From Pigmentiphaga kullae (GTDB taxonomy: Bacteria; Pseudomonadota; Gammaproteobacteria; Burkholderiales; Burkholderiaceae_B), in the NCBI RefSeq assembly GCF_004216695.1, contig NZ_SGXC01000002.1, positions 1,426,001 through 1,490,000 of the forward strand: 64,000 bases of DNA, in the 5' to 3' direction. The position numbers were made by a program, and so were the translations under genes. A model generated the notes under the pieces. It searched no databases. It worked only from the letters and a program-made list of their open reading frames with translations, and was not told where the DNA came from. Shown piece by piece: positions 27,251-39,085 of this stretch. The stretch's first letter is position 1, and each line of letters opens with the position of its first letter.

Positions 27251-28162
27251 TCACGGCTCGCGCAACGAGTCCGGTTCCCTCAGCACCTCGACCAGCGCCT
27301 CCCGAAACGCGGCGATGGGCCGCGCCAGCCGGCCCGCCGGCTCACGGTGCAACAGCCAGGCGCGCACGCAGGGGCGGAAATCAGGCGACGCGATGACCTC
27401 GACCTCGTCGCGCCACGCGCCCCCCGCGAATGCGGCGGGCGTCACGATGCCGATGCCGAAGCCGCGTGCCACCAGCGACATCCTCAAGTCCACGCTCAGC
27501 GCTTCGACCGCTACCTGGAGAGGCAGCCGCTCGGCCTCGAACCGATGGCGGATGAAGGCCCGGAAGCCGCAACCGTTTTCGTTCATGACCCAGGGGAAGC
27601 GGGACAACTGTTCCAGGTCCGGACGGCGCGGCACCTTCAGCGAACGCGCGGCAACCAGCAGCACCCGCTGGGCGCCCAGGTCATCGCACACCAGAGTCTC
27701 GGGCGGGGGCACGCCATCGGCCAGGCACACCGCGACGGCATCCAGTTCGCTGCGCGCGACCTGCTCCACCAGGCGCGGCGACCAGCCCGAGGTCACGCGC
27801 AGGGTCAGCGCCGGGAAATCGGTGCGCAGCCGATCGAAAGGTTGCATCAGCGCGGCTTCGGACAGATAGGGCATGATGCCGAGCCGGAATTCGCCCTGCA
27901 CTTCCCCGTGGGGCGACACCCCGGCCTTCAGGTCTTCCAGCGAGCGCAACACCCGGCGGCCGTGCTCGTAGGCCTCGCGGCCCGCCGCCGTCGGCTTCAG
28001 GGGCTTGGACTGCCTGTCCAGCAGGGTCGCGCCCAGGCGCTCCTCCAGGTTCTGCACGCGACGTGTGACGCCCGGCTGCGTCAGGTGCAGGCGGGCCGAT
28101 GCGCCGACGATGGAACCGGTTTCCACCACCGCCACGAAAGCTTCCAGGTCATGGATATTCAT
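27251..28162 (-). CDS. LysR-family transcriptional regulator
   Basis: A 303-residue LysR regulator with a standard N-terminal helix-turn-helix (GSIVGASARLHLTQPGVTRR, residues 16-35), LEERLGATLLDR, and an effector domain containing GFGIGIVTPAAFAGG. It is divergent from the frameshifted MFS gene, with 106 bp between start codons, and is its most likely controller. The intergenic DNA is A/T-rich. Confidence 0.9.
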   Translation of the reverse strand: MNIHDLEAFVAVVETGSIVGASARLHLTQPGVTRRVQNLEERLGATLLDRQSKPLKPTAAGREAYEHGRRVLRSLEDLKAGVSPHGEVQGEFRLGIMPYLSEAALMQPFDRLRTDFPALTLRVTSGWSPRLVEQVARSELDAVAVCLADGVPPPETLVCDDLGAQRVLLVAARSLKVPRRPDLEQLSRFPWVMNENGCGFRAFIRHRFEAERLPLQVAVEALSVDLRMSLVARGFGIGIVTPAAFAGGAWRDEVEVIASPDFRPCVRAWLLHREPAGRLARPIAAFREALVEVLREPDSLREP

Positions 28163-28268
28163 GACGTCTGCGCATAATGATGATGCGAAGGATTGAATTG
28201 CCTGATCATGCGATAGAAAAATAAAGTTTCTGTTCGATATGCAATTAATTTATCAAACGGAGCTTTGC

Positions 28269-29479
28269 ATGACCACCTGCGGCAAGTCCGGGGCCCTGGC
28301 CCCGCGCGCGTCTCCATCGACCCGGCCCCCGGTGCTGCTGTTCGGCACCGCCACCGGCGTCCTCGTCACCAATCTCTTCGCGCCGCAGACGCTGGTTGGC
28401 GTCATGGGCGCCTCGCTGGGCCTGGCACCGATGGCGTCGGGCCTGATGGCGATGACCACGCTGCTGGGCTATGCGGCCGGACTATTCCTGCTCGTGCCCC
28501 TGGCGGACGTGGCGCCGCACCGCCGCCTGGTGCGCGCGATGCTGGCGGTCGCCGCGGCGGCCGCGGCAACCGCCGCGTGCAGCCCCTCCGCCGCGCTGCT
28601 GCTGGCGGCCTTGTTCGTCCTGGGCGCGGCCAGTTCCGTCATCCAGGTGCTGGTGCCCATCGCCGCCGCCATGGTGGGCCCCGAAATCAGAGGACGAGTG
28701 ATCGGCGACATCATGGGCGGCCTGATGGTGGGCATTCTGCTTTCCCGTCCGCTGGCCAGCCTGCTGGCCGACACGCTGGGCTGGCGCGCGTTCTATGCCG
28801 CCAGCGCCGTGGCGTCGCTGGCGCTCGGCCGGGCGCTGGTGCGCGGCATTCCCGACCGGCCGCCGCCGCCCGGTCCGCGCTACCTCGATCTGATCGTGTC
28901 GCTGGGATCGCTGCTGCGCCGCGAACCGGTCCTGCGCCGGCGCGCGGCCAGCGCCGCCCTCAGCATGGCGGCCTTCAGCCTGTTCTGGACCGCCGTCGCG
29001 CTGCGTCTCGCGCAGCCGCCCTACTCGGTGGGACAGCGCGGCATCGCCGTGTTCGCGCTGGTGGGCGCGGCCGCCGCCTTCATCACGCCTTGGGTGGGCC
29101 GGGCCGGCGACCGGGGCTGGACCCGGCCGGTGACGGCAATCTCCCATCTCGGCATGATCGGCGCTTTGCCCTGGCGGCCTGGGCCGCAAGCACCGGGCAC
29201 GGCGGCCATGCGCCCTGGATCGCGATGGGCCTGGCGGCCATCGTCCTGGATGCCGGCGTCACCGGCGACCAGACACTGGGACGGCGCGCCGTCAATCTGC
29301 TGGATCCCGCGGCCCGCAGCCGCATCAACGCACTGTTCGTCGGCCTGTTCTTTCTTGGCGGCGCGGCCGGATCCGCACTGGCCGGCCTGGCATGGAGCCT
29401 GGGCCAGTGGCAAGCGGTATGCGCGACCGGCGCGGCGCTCGGGCTGGCAGCCTTGCTGGTTCCTGGCGCCCCGAAATGA
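28269..29479 (+). pseudogene. MFS transporter with a frameshift near 29160
   Basis: The first part (about 297 codons, MTTCGKSGALAPRASPSTRP on to WTRPVTAISHLGMIG) encodes eight or more membrane helices of an MFS exporter. It then leaves frame. The rest of the protein continues in another frame from about 29160 (RFALAAWAASTGHGGHAPWI) to the stop at 29479 (LGLAALLVPGAPK). Loss of a single base would explain it. Joined, the product would be about 403 residues, the normal MFS length. Whether the gene is truly broken or the base is a sequencing error cannot be told from here. Confidence 0.75.
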
Positions 29480-29502
29480 AAACCGGGGCCGGGGCCCCGG
29501 TT
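29476..29502 (-). terminator. Rho-independent terminator, mainly for the DUF2968 gene
   Basis: A perfect 10-bp stem AACCGGGGCC / GGCCCCGGTT (29481-29502) with a two-base loop. Read on the minus strand it is followed by TTTTCATTT, so it should end transcription of the gene that stops at 29527. It directly follows the end of the convergent frameshifted MFS gene. Confidence 0.7.
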
Positions 29503-29526
29503 CCGGCACTGTGCGGCGGTCGAGAC

Positions 29527-30240
29527 TCAGCGGCCGCGCCGGCCGTCCTGGCTCGTCACGCTGTTGGCGCTGTCGAGCTTGGTCTGCTGTTCTTCCAGCA
29601 TGCGGATCTGGCGCTGCAGGGTATTGAGCTGTTCGCGCGCGGCCTGCCGTTCGTTGGCCAGCGCGGCGGCTTCCTGGCGGGCCTGCTCCTGGCGGGCGGC
29701 CACCTGCTGCTCCTGCTGGCGCTGCATGCTCAGGTCGTTCTGCAGCGCGTTCAGGCGCGTCTCGTTGGCGCTGATCTGCTTTTCGGTCACGGCGCGCTCG
29801 GCGTCGAGCTTGATGCGGCGGATGTCCACATCCGCCAGCTGCACCGTCTGTTCGACGAAGGCCTTGTAGGTCTGCTCCGCCTGCGACTCGGAAGTGGTCT
29901 TGACCACGCGCCAGAAATTCTTCTGCTGGAACATCGCCACGTAGTAGGTCAGGTCATCCGCCTTGAACAGCAGGCTGGCTCCGTAGTTGCCGTTGTACGT
30001 GGTGCGCAGTTCGTTCAGCGTGCGGTTCTGTATGAGCTGCTGCAGTTCCGCCATCGTGCTGTTGTTGGAAGCAGACTGGGCGGCATCGACCGGCCGGGCT
30101 GGCGCGGCCTGGGCCGGCGCCTGCGCCGCCGTCCTGGCGGTCGCGTTCTGGACCACCTGGGCGGAGGCCCCCAGGGATGCCGCGGAAAGCAACAGTGCGA
30201 TCCCCACTTGTCGGAACATTCTGCATGTCCTCATTTTCAT
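29527..30240 (-). CDS. DUF2968-family exported coiled-coil protein
   Basis: A 237-residue protein with a signal peptide ending at SLGASA before QVVQN. The middle (LNELRTTYNGNYGASLLFKA, then YYVAMFQQKNFWRVVKTT) fits the DUF2968 family of Betaproteobacteria. Residues from about 140 on are a long Gln/Glu/Arg-rich coiled coil. Function is unknown; location is probably periplasmic or envelope-associated. The start at 30240 is chosen because AAGGAAG precedes it. It lies downstream of the Tad locus on the same strand, separated by a hairpin. Confidence 0.78.
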   Translation of the reverse strand: MKMRTCRMFRQVGIALLLSAASLGASAQVVQNATARTAAQAPAQAAPARPVDAAQSASNNSTMAELQQLIQNRTLNELRTTYNGNYGASLLFKADDLTYYVAMFQQKNFWRVVKTTSESQAEQTYKAFVEQTVQLADVDIRRIKLDAERAVTEKQISANETRLNALQNDLSMQRQQEQQVAARQEQARQEAAALANERQAAREQLNTLQRQIRMLEEQQTKLDSANSVTSQDGRRGR

Positions 30241-30312
30241 TCCAGCTTCCTTGGTCATATCGAGTTCGTCGGACAGGCCGTAACAAAGCGTGTCCGATTT
30301 TAATGAAAGTAC

Positions 30313-30349
30313 GGCGCCTTGGGCTCTTTATTGAGCCTTTTTTGGCGCC
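30313..30349. terminator. nested inverted repeat between the Tad operon and the DUF2968 gene
   Basis: GGCTC (30322-30326) pairs with GAGCC (30333-30337), and the flanking GGCGCC boxes (30313-30318, 30344-30349) pair outside it. TTTTTT follows the inner stem on the plus strand. On the minus strand, the direction of the Tad genes, the tract is A-rich instead, so its efficiency as a terminator for that operon is uncertain. Confidence 0.45.
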
Positions 30350-30362
30350 AAGGCACTCCAAA

Positions 30363-31721
30363 TCAGTCCAGTTCGCCCGCCACCTCGGCGTCCTGGCCGA
30401 CAATCTGGTACTTGCGCATCTTTTCCCACAGCACCTTGCGGCTGATTCCCAGGAAACTGGCGGTGTCCTGGCGCCGCCAGCCGTGGGCATCCAGCGCGCC
30501 CACGATCCGGTTGCGCTCGGCCAGTTCCTGCGGGCTGCGCTCGTTGGCCGGTATCACCCCCTCGGCCAGCGACGCGAAGATGCGGCCGATGCGCTCCCGG
30601 TCCCAGGCCCGGAACTGCCTGACCATCACCCCCACCCGCTCGGCCACGTTGCGCAGCTCGCGCACGTTGCCTGGAAAGCGCGTGCGCGTCACCAGGGCCG
30701 CCAACCAGTCGGGCACCTCGTCTTCCTGCTCGGGCAGGATCTGTCCCAGCAGGGCCTTGAAGATGGCGATCTTGTCCACGGCGCCGCGCTCTTCCAGGTT
30801 GGGCACCTGCAGTTCGATCACCGCCAGGCGGTAGTACAGGTCGGCCCGGAACAGCTCCTGGCGCACCAGTTCGCGCAGGTCGCGGTTGGTCGCGGCCACG
30901 AGGCGGAAATCCACCGGGATCTCGGCCGTGGAGCCCAGCCGGGTCACGCAGCTTTGCTCCAGGACCCGCAGCAGCTTCACCTGCTGGTAGAGCGGCAGGT
31001 CGCCGATTTCATCCAGGAAGAGCGTACCTTCCTGGGCCTGCTCGAAATACCCCTTGTGCGCGAAGGTCGCGCCCGTGAAGGCGCCCTTGGCATGGCCGAA
31101 GAAGTGCGACTCGAACAGGCCGTCGGGGATCGCGCCGCAGTTGACCGCCACGAACGGCCCCTTCCCATAGCGGCGATGCCCTTCGTGCAGCAGCCTCGCC
31201 ACGCGCTCCTTGCCCACGCCAGTCTCGCCCCGGATCAGTACCGTCGAGTCGCAATCGGCGAAGGCCTCGACCTCCGACAGGAAGACCCGCATGCAGGCTG
31301 AAGTGGCGATGAGCGGTTCGGCCGCCTTGGCACGCGAGCCCTGCTCCCGCACCACGCCCGCCACCTTGAAGACCAGCGTGCGCAGCTCGGCCGCGGTGAA
31401 ATCGGCGGTCAGGACGTTGGAATACTCGGGCGGATAGACGCGCGGGTCGCTGTTGCGGGCCTCGGCAGCCACCCAGACCACCGGCATGCCGTGCCCGGCC
31501 TGCCAGTCGCTGACGCTGAAACTCGGGCGGTCGATGACCGTGACCGAGATGATCGCCACCGACATGCGCACGCTCGTCACGTCGCGCGATACGGCGATGT
31601 TGTCCGCGCGGATCACGTCCGCGTCGAAATTGGCCAGCGCCCGTGCGACACGGTCGGCAATATCCGATTTGCCTTCCCAGACGTAAACGTCGAGATCATC
31701 TTGTGAAGGTCGTGTCTTCAT
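30363..31721 (-). CDS. sigma-54-dependent transcriptional activator of the Tad locus
   Basis: A 452-residue bacterial enhancer-binding protein. Residues 1-140 form an atypical response-regulator-like domain. The AAA+ domain has Walker A GETGVGKE (165-172), the sigma-54 contact loop GAFTGA (213-218) and Walker B LFLDEIGD. The C-terminal Fis-type helix-turn-helix is [20 protein letters not shown]. It should activate -24/-12 promoters from a distance. It is the last gene of the Tad operon, 38 bp after tadG, and by position probably controls pilus or surface genes. The start at 31721 is preferred; the frame runs upstream through tadG. Confidence 0.9.
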   Translation of the reverse strand: MKTRPSQDDLDVYVWEGKSDIADRVARALANFDADVIRADNIAVSRDVTSVRMSVAIISVTVIDRPSFSVSDWQAGHGMPVVWVAAEARNSDPRVYPPEYSNVLTADFTAAELRTLVFKVAGVVREQGSRAKAAEPLIATSACMRVFLSEVEAFADCDSTVLIRGETGVGKERVARLLHEGHRRYGKGPFVAVNCGAIPDGLFESHFFGHAKGAFTGATFAHKGYFEQAQEGTLFLDEIGDLPLYQQVKLLRVLEQSCVTRLGSTAEIPVDFRLVAATNRDLRELVRQELFRADLYYRLAVIELQVPNLEERGAVDKIAIFKALLGQILPEQEDEVPDWLAALVTRTRFPGNVRELRNVAERVGVMVRQFRAWDRERIGRIFASLAEGVIPANERSPQELAERNRIVGALDAHGWRRQDTASFLGISRKVLWEKMRKYQIVGQDAEVAGELD

Positions 31722-31759
31722 GGCGGTACGCCCGCTCCCTCCATCGTTGTCGTTCGCGC

Positions 31760-33907
31760 TCAATAGACGAGTCGAACGTTGTCGCATTCCAATGACATGA
31801 GATGCACGTCGGTCTGTCCGATCTTGATGCCGACCAGCCCGTCGAGCAGGTTGGCCAGCAGCTTGCCCACTTCGTTCAGCAAGGGTTTGAGCAAGCCGAC
31901 CAGCGGACTCAGGATGGCCTGCAGCAGGTTCTGCGATTGGCCGCTGCCTCCACCGCCCAGCAGACTGCCCAACAGATCGCCCACGGCATTGAGCAGCCCG
32001 CCCAGCAAGCCGTTGCTGGCGGTCGTCTGCAAGGCCTTGATCAGTTCGGTCCGCATGCAGGCCTGGTTGCAGGACCCCAGCAGCGGCGTGACGGTCTGGC
32101 GCCAGAGCGTCGGCATGGCGCAGGTCCCCAGGCCCAGGAGGCCGCACGGACGGGGCCAGGTGATGCCGTCCCCGAGCAGCTTCTGTTCGATCACGCTGGG
32201 CGTGTAGCCGTATTGGTTCAGGTACTTGTCCGCCACCTGCGTGGCCGTGTCGGCGGGGAAGGCTTCGAGCTGGGCGCCCTGGCCCGCGGACGACTGCGCC
32301 AGCAACAGCGCCAGCAACTGGTTGACCAGGTCCTGCACCGTGTCGCCCAGCGGCAGCTCGTTCCGGCCCACCGTCTTGGTCTGGTCCACTTCCAGGGTGG
32401 TGTAGACCGGATCCTGCGCCAGGATGTCGGGCTTGACCTGCCCGTGCAGCAGGTTGATGCCCAGCAGCTTGACGAAGGTCTCGTCCTGCAGGCCGGTCGC
32501 GCAGACGTCGTGGGTCGACCACAGCGTGGATTCGTTGATCTTGCCCATGCACAGCTTGGCGATGGACGAATCGACCTTGATCGTGGCCTTGGCCGGCGCC
32601 GTGCAGCTCATGCCGGTAAGCGTGCCTTGCGAACTGACCACGTCCAGCACGATGGGCAGCTTGACCTGCGTGCCGAGCAGCCCCAGCAGGCCGCCGACCA
32701 GCCCGCCGTCGGTCGCGATGTCGACGAAGGTGCGGACCTGGGCCGTGTAGGCCTTGGTACCCAGGCCGCCTATGCCGACCGAGGGCGGTTCGATGATGCT
32801 GGCGCGCACGTTGGTCTTGAGTCCGACGGCGGAACTCACGGCGGCCGGCAGTCCCAGATTGACGGTTACCGCATGATTGGACACGCCGACGCCGACCGCG
32901 GCGGTCAACAACCCCAGCGCGTCCAGGTCCACGTTCAGCGCCGAACCGGCGCTGGGCGCCTGGATCAGCGCGAACAGTCCGCTCGTGACGCTGTTCGAAC
33001 CCAGCTGGACCAGCAGCGTATCGATGCCCAGCTTGGCGGTCAACGCGTTCAACAGCGAAGCGTTCAGGCCCAGCAGGCTGTTCTGGTTCGCCAGGCTGAC
33101 GATGGCGTTCAGCAACTGTCCGAGTTCGACCTTGCGGGCGGCCAGCAGGCTGTTCAACTCGCCTACGCTCAGGTCCGCGCCCACCGGGATGCCCAGTTGC
33201 TTGAGCAAGCCGCTGGGCGTGATCTTCACGCCGGCCAGGCCGGCATAGGTTCCGATACTGAGGTCTTCGCAAAGGTTCGCGCCCACGACCCGGAGCAGCA
33301 CGCACAAGGGGGCGGTCTGGGAATTCGTGGTCGCGAGTTTCGAGCCGACCCAGAAGGACGCGACGGGGGCTTCCTGGACGGCGATGGCTTCGGCATAAAG
33401 GGACCGATTACCCAGGAACGGCAACACCAGGGGGATCTGTTGGGAAATGGCGACCTTGATCGCATTGAAACCGGCCGTGGATTTGGGTGTGCCGAAATAC
33501 TTCTTGCCGCCAGCGCCGCTGTAGGACTCGGATGGAGGTTCCATGGTCTGCACGGTGTTCTTGGTCGAATCCGGATTCGGATCCCACCGGCCGCAGACCG
33601 GTTCGGGTGACGATGCCATCGACAGCGCGAAGCGCTGCAGGTTCAGGTTGGCGTTGCCGCGCGCGGCCGCCTGCGCGGCAACGCAGCTGTCCCGCTCCAG
33701 TTGCTGGGCGCCGGCCAGCGCGGCCAGGTCGGCGGTCTTCTGCAGTTCCCGCTTCATGTAGAAGAGATAACCCAGGTCCGCCGAGGCCAGCAGGGTCACC
33801 GATACCAGCATCGCCGCCGCGGCCGCGATCAGCACCGATCCCCGCTGGCGCGACAGCGGCGCCCGGGAAGCGGAAGAGAACGAGGGGATACGGCGATGCG
33901 GTGTCAT
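31760..33907 (-). CDS. tadG: TadG-like pilus assembly protein
   Basis: A 715-residue TadG-type protein. The N-terminal [20 protein letters not shown] helix and [17 protein letters not shown] are the signature of Tad pilus pseudopilin-like proteins (DUF2134). The rest is a long exported domain with many Leu/Val/Gly repeats and several cysteines. TadG is thought to help assemble the Flp pilus in the envelope. The last 120 or so residues are rich in [19 protein letters not shown]-like stretches, which resemble the collagen-like lipoprotein at 47978 in composition. It is located between the DUF3613 gene and the sigma-54 activator. Confidence 0.85.
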   Translation of the reverse strand: MTPHRRIPSFSSASRAPLSRQRGSVLIAAAAAMLVSVTLLASADLGYLFYMKRELQKTADLAALAGAQQLERDSCVAAQAAARGNANLNLQRFALSMASSPEPVCGRWDPNPDSTKNTVQTMEPPSESYSGAGGKKYFGTPKSTAGFNAIKVAISQQIPLVLPFLGNRSLYAEAIAVQEAPVASFWVGSKLATTNSQTAPLCVLLRVVGANLCEDLSIGTYAGLAGVKITPSGLLKQLGIPVGADLSVGELNSLLAARKVELGQLLNAIVSLANQNSLLGLNASLLNALTAKLGIDTLLVQLGSNSVTSGLFALIQAPSAGSALNVDLDALGLLTAAVGVGVSNHAVTVNLGLPAAVSSAVGLKTNVRASIIEPPSVGIGGLGTKAYTAQVRTFVDIATDGGLVGGLLGLLGTQVKLPIVLDVVSSQGTLTGMSCTAPAKATIKVDSSIAKLCMGKINESTLWSTHDVCATGLQDETFVKLLGINLLHGQVKPDILAQDPVYTTLEVDQTKTVGRNELPLGDTVQDLVNQLLALLLAQSSAGQGAQLEAFPADTATQVADKYLNQYGYTPSVIEQKLLGDGITWPRPCGLLGLGTCAMPTLWRQTVTPLLGSCNQACMRTELIKALQTTASNGLLGGLLNAVGDLLGSLLGGGGSGQSQNLLQAILSPLVGLLKPLLNEVGKLLANLLDGLVGIKIGQTDVHLMSLECDNVRLVY

Positions 33908-33917
33908 GAAAGCCTGC

Positions 33918-34685
33918 CTATTGCTTCGGCTGCGAGGTCGTCTCGTAGTACTCGGGGATGGGATGCGAGTAGCTGTCGATGTAGCGCTTCCAGCTGGGGG
34001 ACGCCGTCGCGCCCAGCATGGGCAGCGCCTGGCCCGCCTGGCGCCCTTCGGCCTGCATGCGCAGTACCTCGCTGGTCACGTCGCCATTGGGCCGGCTCCT
34101 GCCCTGCGGCGCGGCCAATGCCGCCGCCACCGCGGGCTCCGTCCTGGGCGCGGCGGCAACGGCAGGCGCCGCGGCTGCCGGTGCGGGCTGGGCGGGGGTG
34201 GCCGCTTGCGGGGTGACCACGGTGGTCACGCGCTGTTCGGGCGATTGCACCACCTGCTGGCGCGCCGCGGGCGCGGTCTGGGCCGCGGCAGCCGGTGCCT
34301 GGCCCGGCCCCGGCACCTGGCGCACGACCGGGGAAGCGGGACGTGTCGCCGCCGGAGCCGCCGGCGTCGGTGCCGCGCTCTGCTGCCGAGCCGCGCGCAG
34401 TTGCGCCTCCCGCTGCGCCTGCGCGGCTTGCTGCTGGGCCTGTTGCTGTGCCGCTTGCTGCTGCGCGGCCGCCGCGCGGCGGGCCTGCTCTTCCGCCTGG
34501 GCCTGGCGCGCGGCTTGTTCCATGCGCGCCCGCTGCTCGGGCGTCTCTTGCAGCATGGACCCGGTCACCGGGGCGTTGCTCTGAGCCTGCGCCAAGGGTG
34601 CCGCCAGCAGCGCGGCCAGCATCAGGTAACGGCTGGCGCGCCGGGAAGCGGACTGTCCGTGCGGGCAATGGCTGGTAGGTTTCAT
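33918..34685 (-). CDS. DUF3613-domain exported protein of the Tad locus
   Basis: A 255-residue protein with a signal peptide ending LAQA before QSNAP. Residues 50-120 are a Gln/Ala/Arg-rich coiled coil, the middle is Pro/Ala-rich, and the C-terminal EVLRMQAEGRQAGQALPM and PSWKRYIDSYSHPIPEYYE match the DUF3613 domain. That domain is found in Tad loci of Betaproteobacteria; its role is unknown. AAGG lies five bases before the ATG at 34685. A start at 34715 is the alternative. Confidence 0.8.
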   Translation of the reverse strand: MKPTSHCPHGQSASRRASRYLMLAALLAAPLAQAQSNAPVTGSMLQETPEQRARMEQAARQAQAEEQARRAAAAQQQAAQQQAQQQAAQAQREAQLRAARQQSAAPTPAAPAATRPASPVVRQVPGPGQAPAAAAQTAPAARQQVVQSPEQRVTTVVTPQAATPAQPAPAAAAPAVAAAPRTEPAVAAALAAPQGRSRPNGDVTSEVLRMQAEGRQAGQALPMLGATASPSWKRYIDSYSHPIPEYYETTSQPKQ

Positions 34686-34751
34686 GATCGCCTTGATTCC
34701 ACTTGTATTCGTCATCGTTGAAGAAGGTCCTGTCGCATCGGCCTGCCGGCG

Positions 34752-35774
34752 TCAGGGGATGGCCGAGTTGAACCGGTCCAGCATGGACTGCATGGGCGCA
34801 CGCACCGGCTGAAGGACAGGTGCGGAGACCTGCCGCACCGCGGGTTCGCGCGCGGTATCCGTGGGTTCGGTCTCCTGCACGGCGGTCCGGACCACCGCGG
34901 CCTTCGGCGCCGCCACAGGGGCCATGGGCACACGGGACATCTCGGGCGCCAGGGACGAAACCGGGAACGGGCTGGCCGCCGGCGGAGGAACCGGAACCGC
35001 GGCCGGAGCGGGATCCGCCTTCACGACCGCGATCGGACGGGACGCCTGGGGTGCCCGGCGCGCAATGTCGTCGGCCAGCTTGCGCACCGCCACGCGCGCA
35101 TCGGGAGACAGGCCGGCCTTGTCCATGACGGTGCCGGCCCGCCCTGCATCGCCCGACACCAGCAGCAGCAGGGCCAGGTTGGCCAGGATCCTGGAGTTTT
35201 CCGGCGCCAGCTCGGCGGCCTGCGCCAGCGGCAGCCGGGCAGCGGCGGTTTCGCCGTTGCGCAGCAAGGCATAGCCAAGGTCGCTGACGATCAGCGCATT
35301 GGTGGGATCGAGGCGCGCCGCCTCGCGCAGCGATACCACCGCGGCCGGGTAGTCGCCGCGTGCCCCTGCCAGCAGACCCAGGCCCTGCGCGGCCGCCGCG
35401 CCGACTTCCGTCTTCAGCAAGCGGCGATAGACCGCTGCGCTTTCCTCGGACTGCCCGGCTTCGCGCAGCGCATGGGCCCGCAGCAGCTCGACGTCGGGCG
35501 CCGCGCCATGGCGCTGCTCGAAGGCATCGATATGCGCCAGCGACGCGAAGTAGAGGCCCTTGCCCTGCATCTCCCGGATCAGCGACAGATACATGCCACG
35601 GCTGTCCGCCGCGGGTTCGTCGTTTGCGACCTGCTGGCGCATCATGGCTTCGTCGTTGAACTTGGGCGCCGATACGCCGTAGCCCGAGGGCACGGTGGAA
35701 CTGCACCCCGCCGCCAGCAGCACGACTCCGAGCAACCCGGCCATGCGCACCGGGTAATGAATGGCCCCGGTCAT
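34752..35774 (-). CDS. tadD: TadD-like TPR lipoprotein
   Basis: A 340-residue lipoprotein. The signal peptide ends in the lipobox LLAAGC with Cys24. Tetratricopeptide repeats occupy about residues 70-200 (for example DYPAAVVSLREAARLDPTN and AARLPLAQAAELAPENSRI), and the C-terminus is Pro/Ala-rich. TadD lipoproteins help place the secretin in the outer membrane. GGGAGG precedes the ATG at 35774. It follows tadC by one base. Confidence 0.88.
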   Translation of the reverse strand: MTGAIHYPVRMAGLLGVVLLAAGCSSTVPSGYGVSAPKFNDEAMMRQQVANDEPAADSRGMYLSLIREMQGKGLYFASLAHIDAFEQRHGAAPDVELLRAHALREAGQSEESAAVYRRLLKTEVGAAAAQGLGLLAGARGDYPAAVVSLREAARLDPTNALIVSDLGYALLRNGETAAARLPLAQAAELAPENSRILANLALLLLVSGDAGRAGTVMDKAGLSPDARVAVRKLADDIARRAPQASRPIAVVKADPAPAAVPVPPPAASPFPVSSLAPEMSRVPMAPVAAPKAAVVRTAVQETEPTDTAREPAVRQVSAPVLQPVRAPMQSMLDRFNSAIP

Positions 35775-35775
35775 C

Positions 35776-36744
35776 TCAACCTCCCATTCTCGCCAGGCCG
35801 CGGAAAACTGCCAGGAAACCCGCACCGCCCGTGACGATGATCAGAGCGGGCAGCAATGTCAGCACCATGACGCCGGTCATCTTGACCGTCAGCTTGCCGA
35901 CACGCTCCTTCAACTCCATCCGCCGCTGTTCCCGGACACGCTCGGAAAACTGCTTGAGGGGTTCCTGGACCGCGCCGCCATGCCGGTCGACCTGGACGAT
36001 CAGCCGCGCCACGGCCGCCAGATCCTCATTGCCGAAACCGGTGGCCAGTCGCTGCAACGACTGCTCGCGGGACAACCCCCGGGCATGCTGGTTGACGGCG
36101 ATCTCCAGTTCGACTGCCAGTACCGGCAACACCATGCGGAACTCGGTGACGATCACATGCAGGCTCTGGTCGATCGACAAGCCCACGCCTTGCAGCAGGC
36201 GCAGCAAATCGATCAACAACGGCAGTTCTTCCTTGGCCTTGCGGCCGCGCGAAGCGGCCACACGGCGAAGCGTCCACTTCGGCACCATGTAGCCGAGCGC
36301 AAACCCCAGGAACAGGGAAAGCACCGTGCCAAATGCGCCGCCGCCACCGAATGCCCAAGCCAGGACAGGCACGACAATGGCCAGCACGACACGTGCGAAG
36401 ATGAACAGCGAGCGCGCCCGTCCCAGGTCGCCGAAGCCGCAGCGATCGATCAACTGCCGGTCCTCGGCCTCGAGCAGATAGTTGCCCAGCCGTCCCCGTT
36501 CCCATTTCTCGCCCAACTGCGCCGCGCCATCGAACATGGCGCTCACCCGGCCTCGCCGGACAGGCGACGCCACATTGGCAAGGGCATCCTCCAGCACGGG
36601 ATTGGTCCGCGCGGTGATGGCGCTGTCCACGACCAGGCGGCTTCGGTTCTGCCTTGAGCCACGGATCAGGACCGCCACGCCCACCAGCAACGCGGCGGCG
36701 GCGAACAGAACCAGGGAAGCAACGGTCAATAATTGTGTAGACAT
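35776..36744 (-). CDS. tadC: TadC-like inner-membrane pilus assembly protein
   Basis: A 322-residue type II secretion F-domain protein. It has membrane helices near both ends and in the middle, and the cytoplasmic F domain ELPLLIDLLRLLQGVGLSID, then LSREQSLQRLATGFG. TadC works with TadB as the inner-membrane platform for Flp pilus export. It lies four bases after tadB. Confidence 0.92.
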   Translation of the reverse strand: MSTQLLTVASLVLFAAAALLVGVAVLIRGSRQNRSRLVVDSAITARTNPVLEDALANVASPVRRGRVSAMFDGAAQLGEKWERGRLGNYLLEAEDRQLIDRCGFGDLGRARSLFIFARVVLAIVVPVLAWAFGGGGAFGTVLSLFLGFALGYMVPKWTLRRVAASRGRKAKEELPLLIDLLRLLQGVGLSIDQSLHVIVTEFRMVLPVLAVELEIAVNQHARGLSREQSLQRLATGFGNEDLAAVARLIVQVDRHGGAVQEPLKQFSERVREQRRMELKERVGKLTVKMTGVMVLTLLPALIIVTGGAGFLAVFRGLARMGG

Positions 36745-36748
36745 AGCT

Positions 36749-37686
36749 TCAAACCGATTTGGCCATGCGGTACAGCCAGAAAGAGCCGACCAGTTGCAGA
36801 GCGAAAGCGCCCATCAGCATCTTCTGGCCAACCGGGTCGGTCCACATGCCCACGAACATGGCGTTGTTGAAGATGACGATGAACCCGGCGACGAAAATCG
36901 GCAGCAGCCCCAGGATCCAGGCCGACAACCGGACCTCGGCGGAGAGCGCGTGCAACTCCTCTCGCGCCTGCTGCAAGTCGCGCATGAACGACGCCATGCG
37001 TTCCAGCACCACATCGCTGCGGCCGCCGAAACGCAACGCCACGCCGATCACGGCGGCGACCAGCTCCAGCTCATAGGAACGATAGAGCCTGGCGGCATGC
37101 ACCAGAGAAGCATCCAGTTCCATGCCCGCCCGGTTCAATTGATTGGCCCGCTCGAGCACCTCGAACAAGGGCGCATCAACCGAGGAAACCGCGGTCTGGA
37201 AAGCCGATCCCAGGCTATTGCCGATGGTGATGAGCCGTACCAGGGCATCGATGAAACCCGGCAGCTGCCGCACCATTTTCTGCCGGCGCTTGTCCGCCCG
37301 CCACCAGAGCTGGAACAGAACCGCCAGCACCACCAGGACGAGCATCACCATTGCAGCCAGACCACCGCCGAACAGCAGGGCCAATACAGGCATGGCCACA
37401 AGCGCCACGAGCCAGGGGCCGTAGAAAGCGGGGCCGGGCTCGACGCCGGCACGAAGCAGCATGTTCTGGAACCGCCCGCGCACGCCCCGAGGGCGCACTG
37501 GCGGGTAGAGCTGTTGGGCCGCGGCCACGACCGCGCGGGTGGGGTCGAAGGACCGGCTGAGCTGCTCCTCGACGAAGGCGCTGGTCGCCTGCCGGCGCCC
37601 TCGTTCGCTCGCGCTCTGCCACAGCCACAATCCCGCCGCCACCAGCAGCAGCGCGATGCACAACACCGAAAGTAGCTGGGCCGACA

Positions 37687-37690
<4 letters not shown>
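36749..37690 (-). CDS. tadB: TadB-like inner-membrane pilus assembly protein
   Basis: A 313-residue protein of the same F-domain family as TadC. QLPGFIDALVRLITIGNSLG and LRFGGRSDVVLERMASFMRD are the cytoplasmic domain signatures, with helices at the N-terminus, at 85-125 and in the last 60 residues. Its start overlaps the tadA stop by four bases, showing tight coupling with the ATPase. Confidence 0.92.
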
Positions 37691-39036
<1,346 letters not shown>

Positions 39037-39085
39037 GATGAGACTCTCCGCTGCATGTTTGCCCGTTTCAAACCGGAATCTTTCT

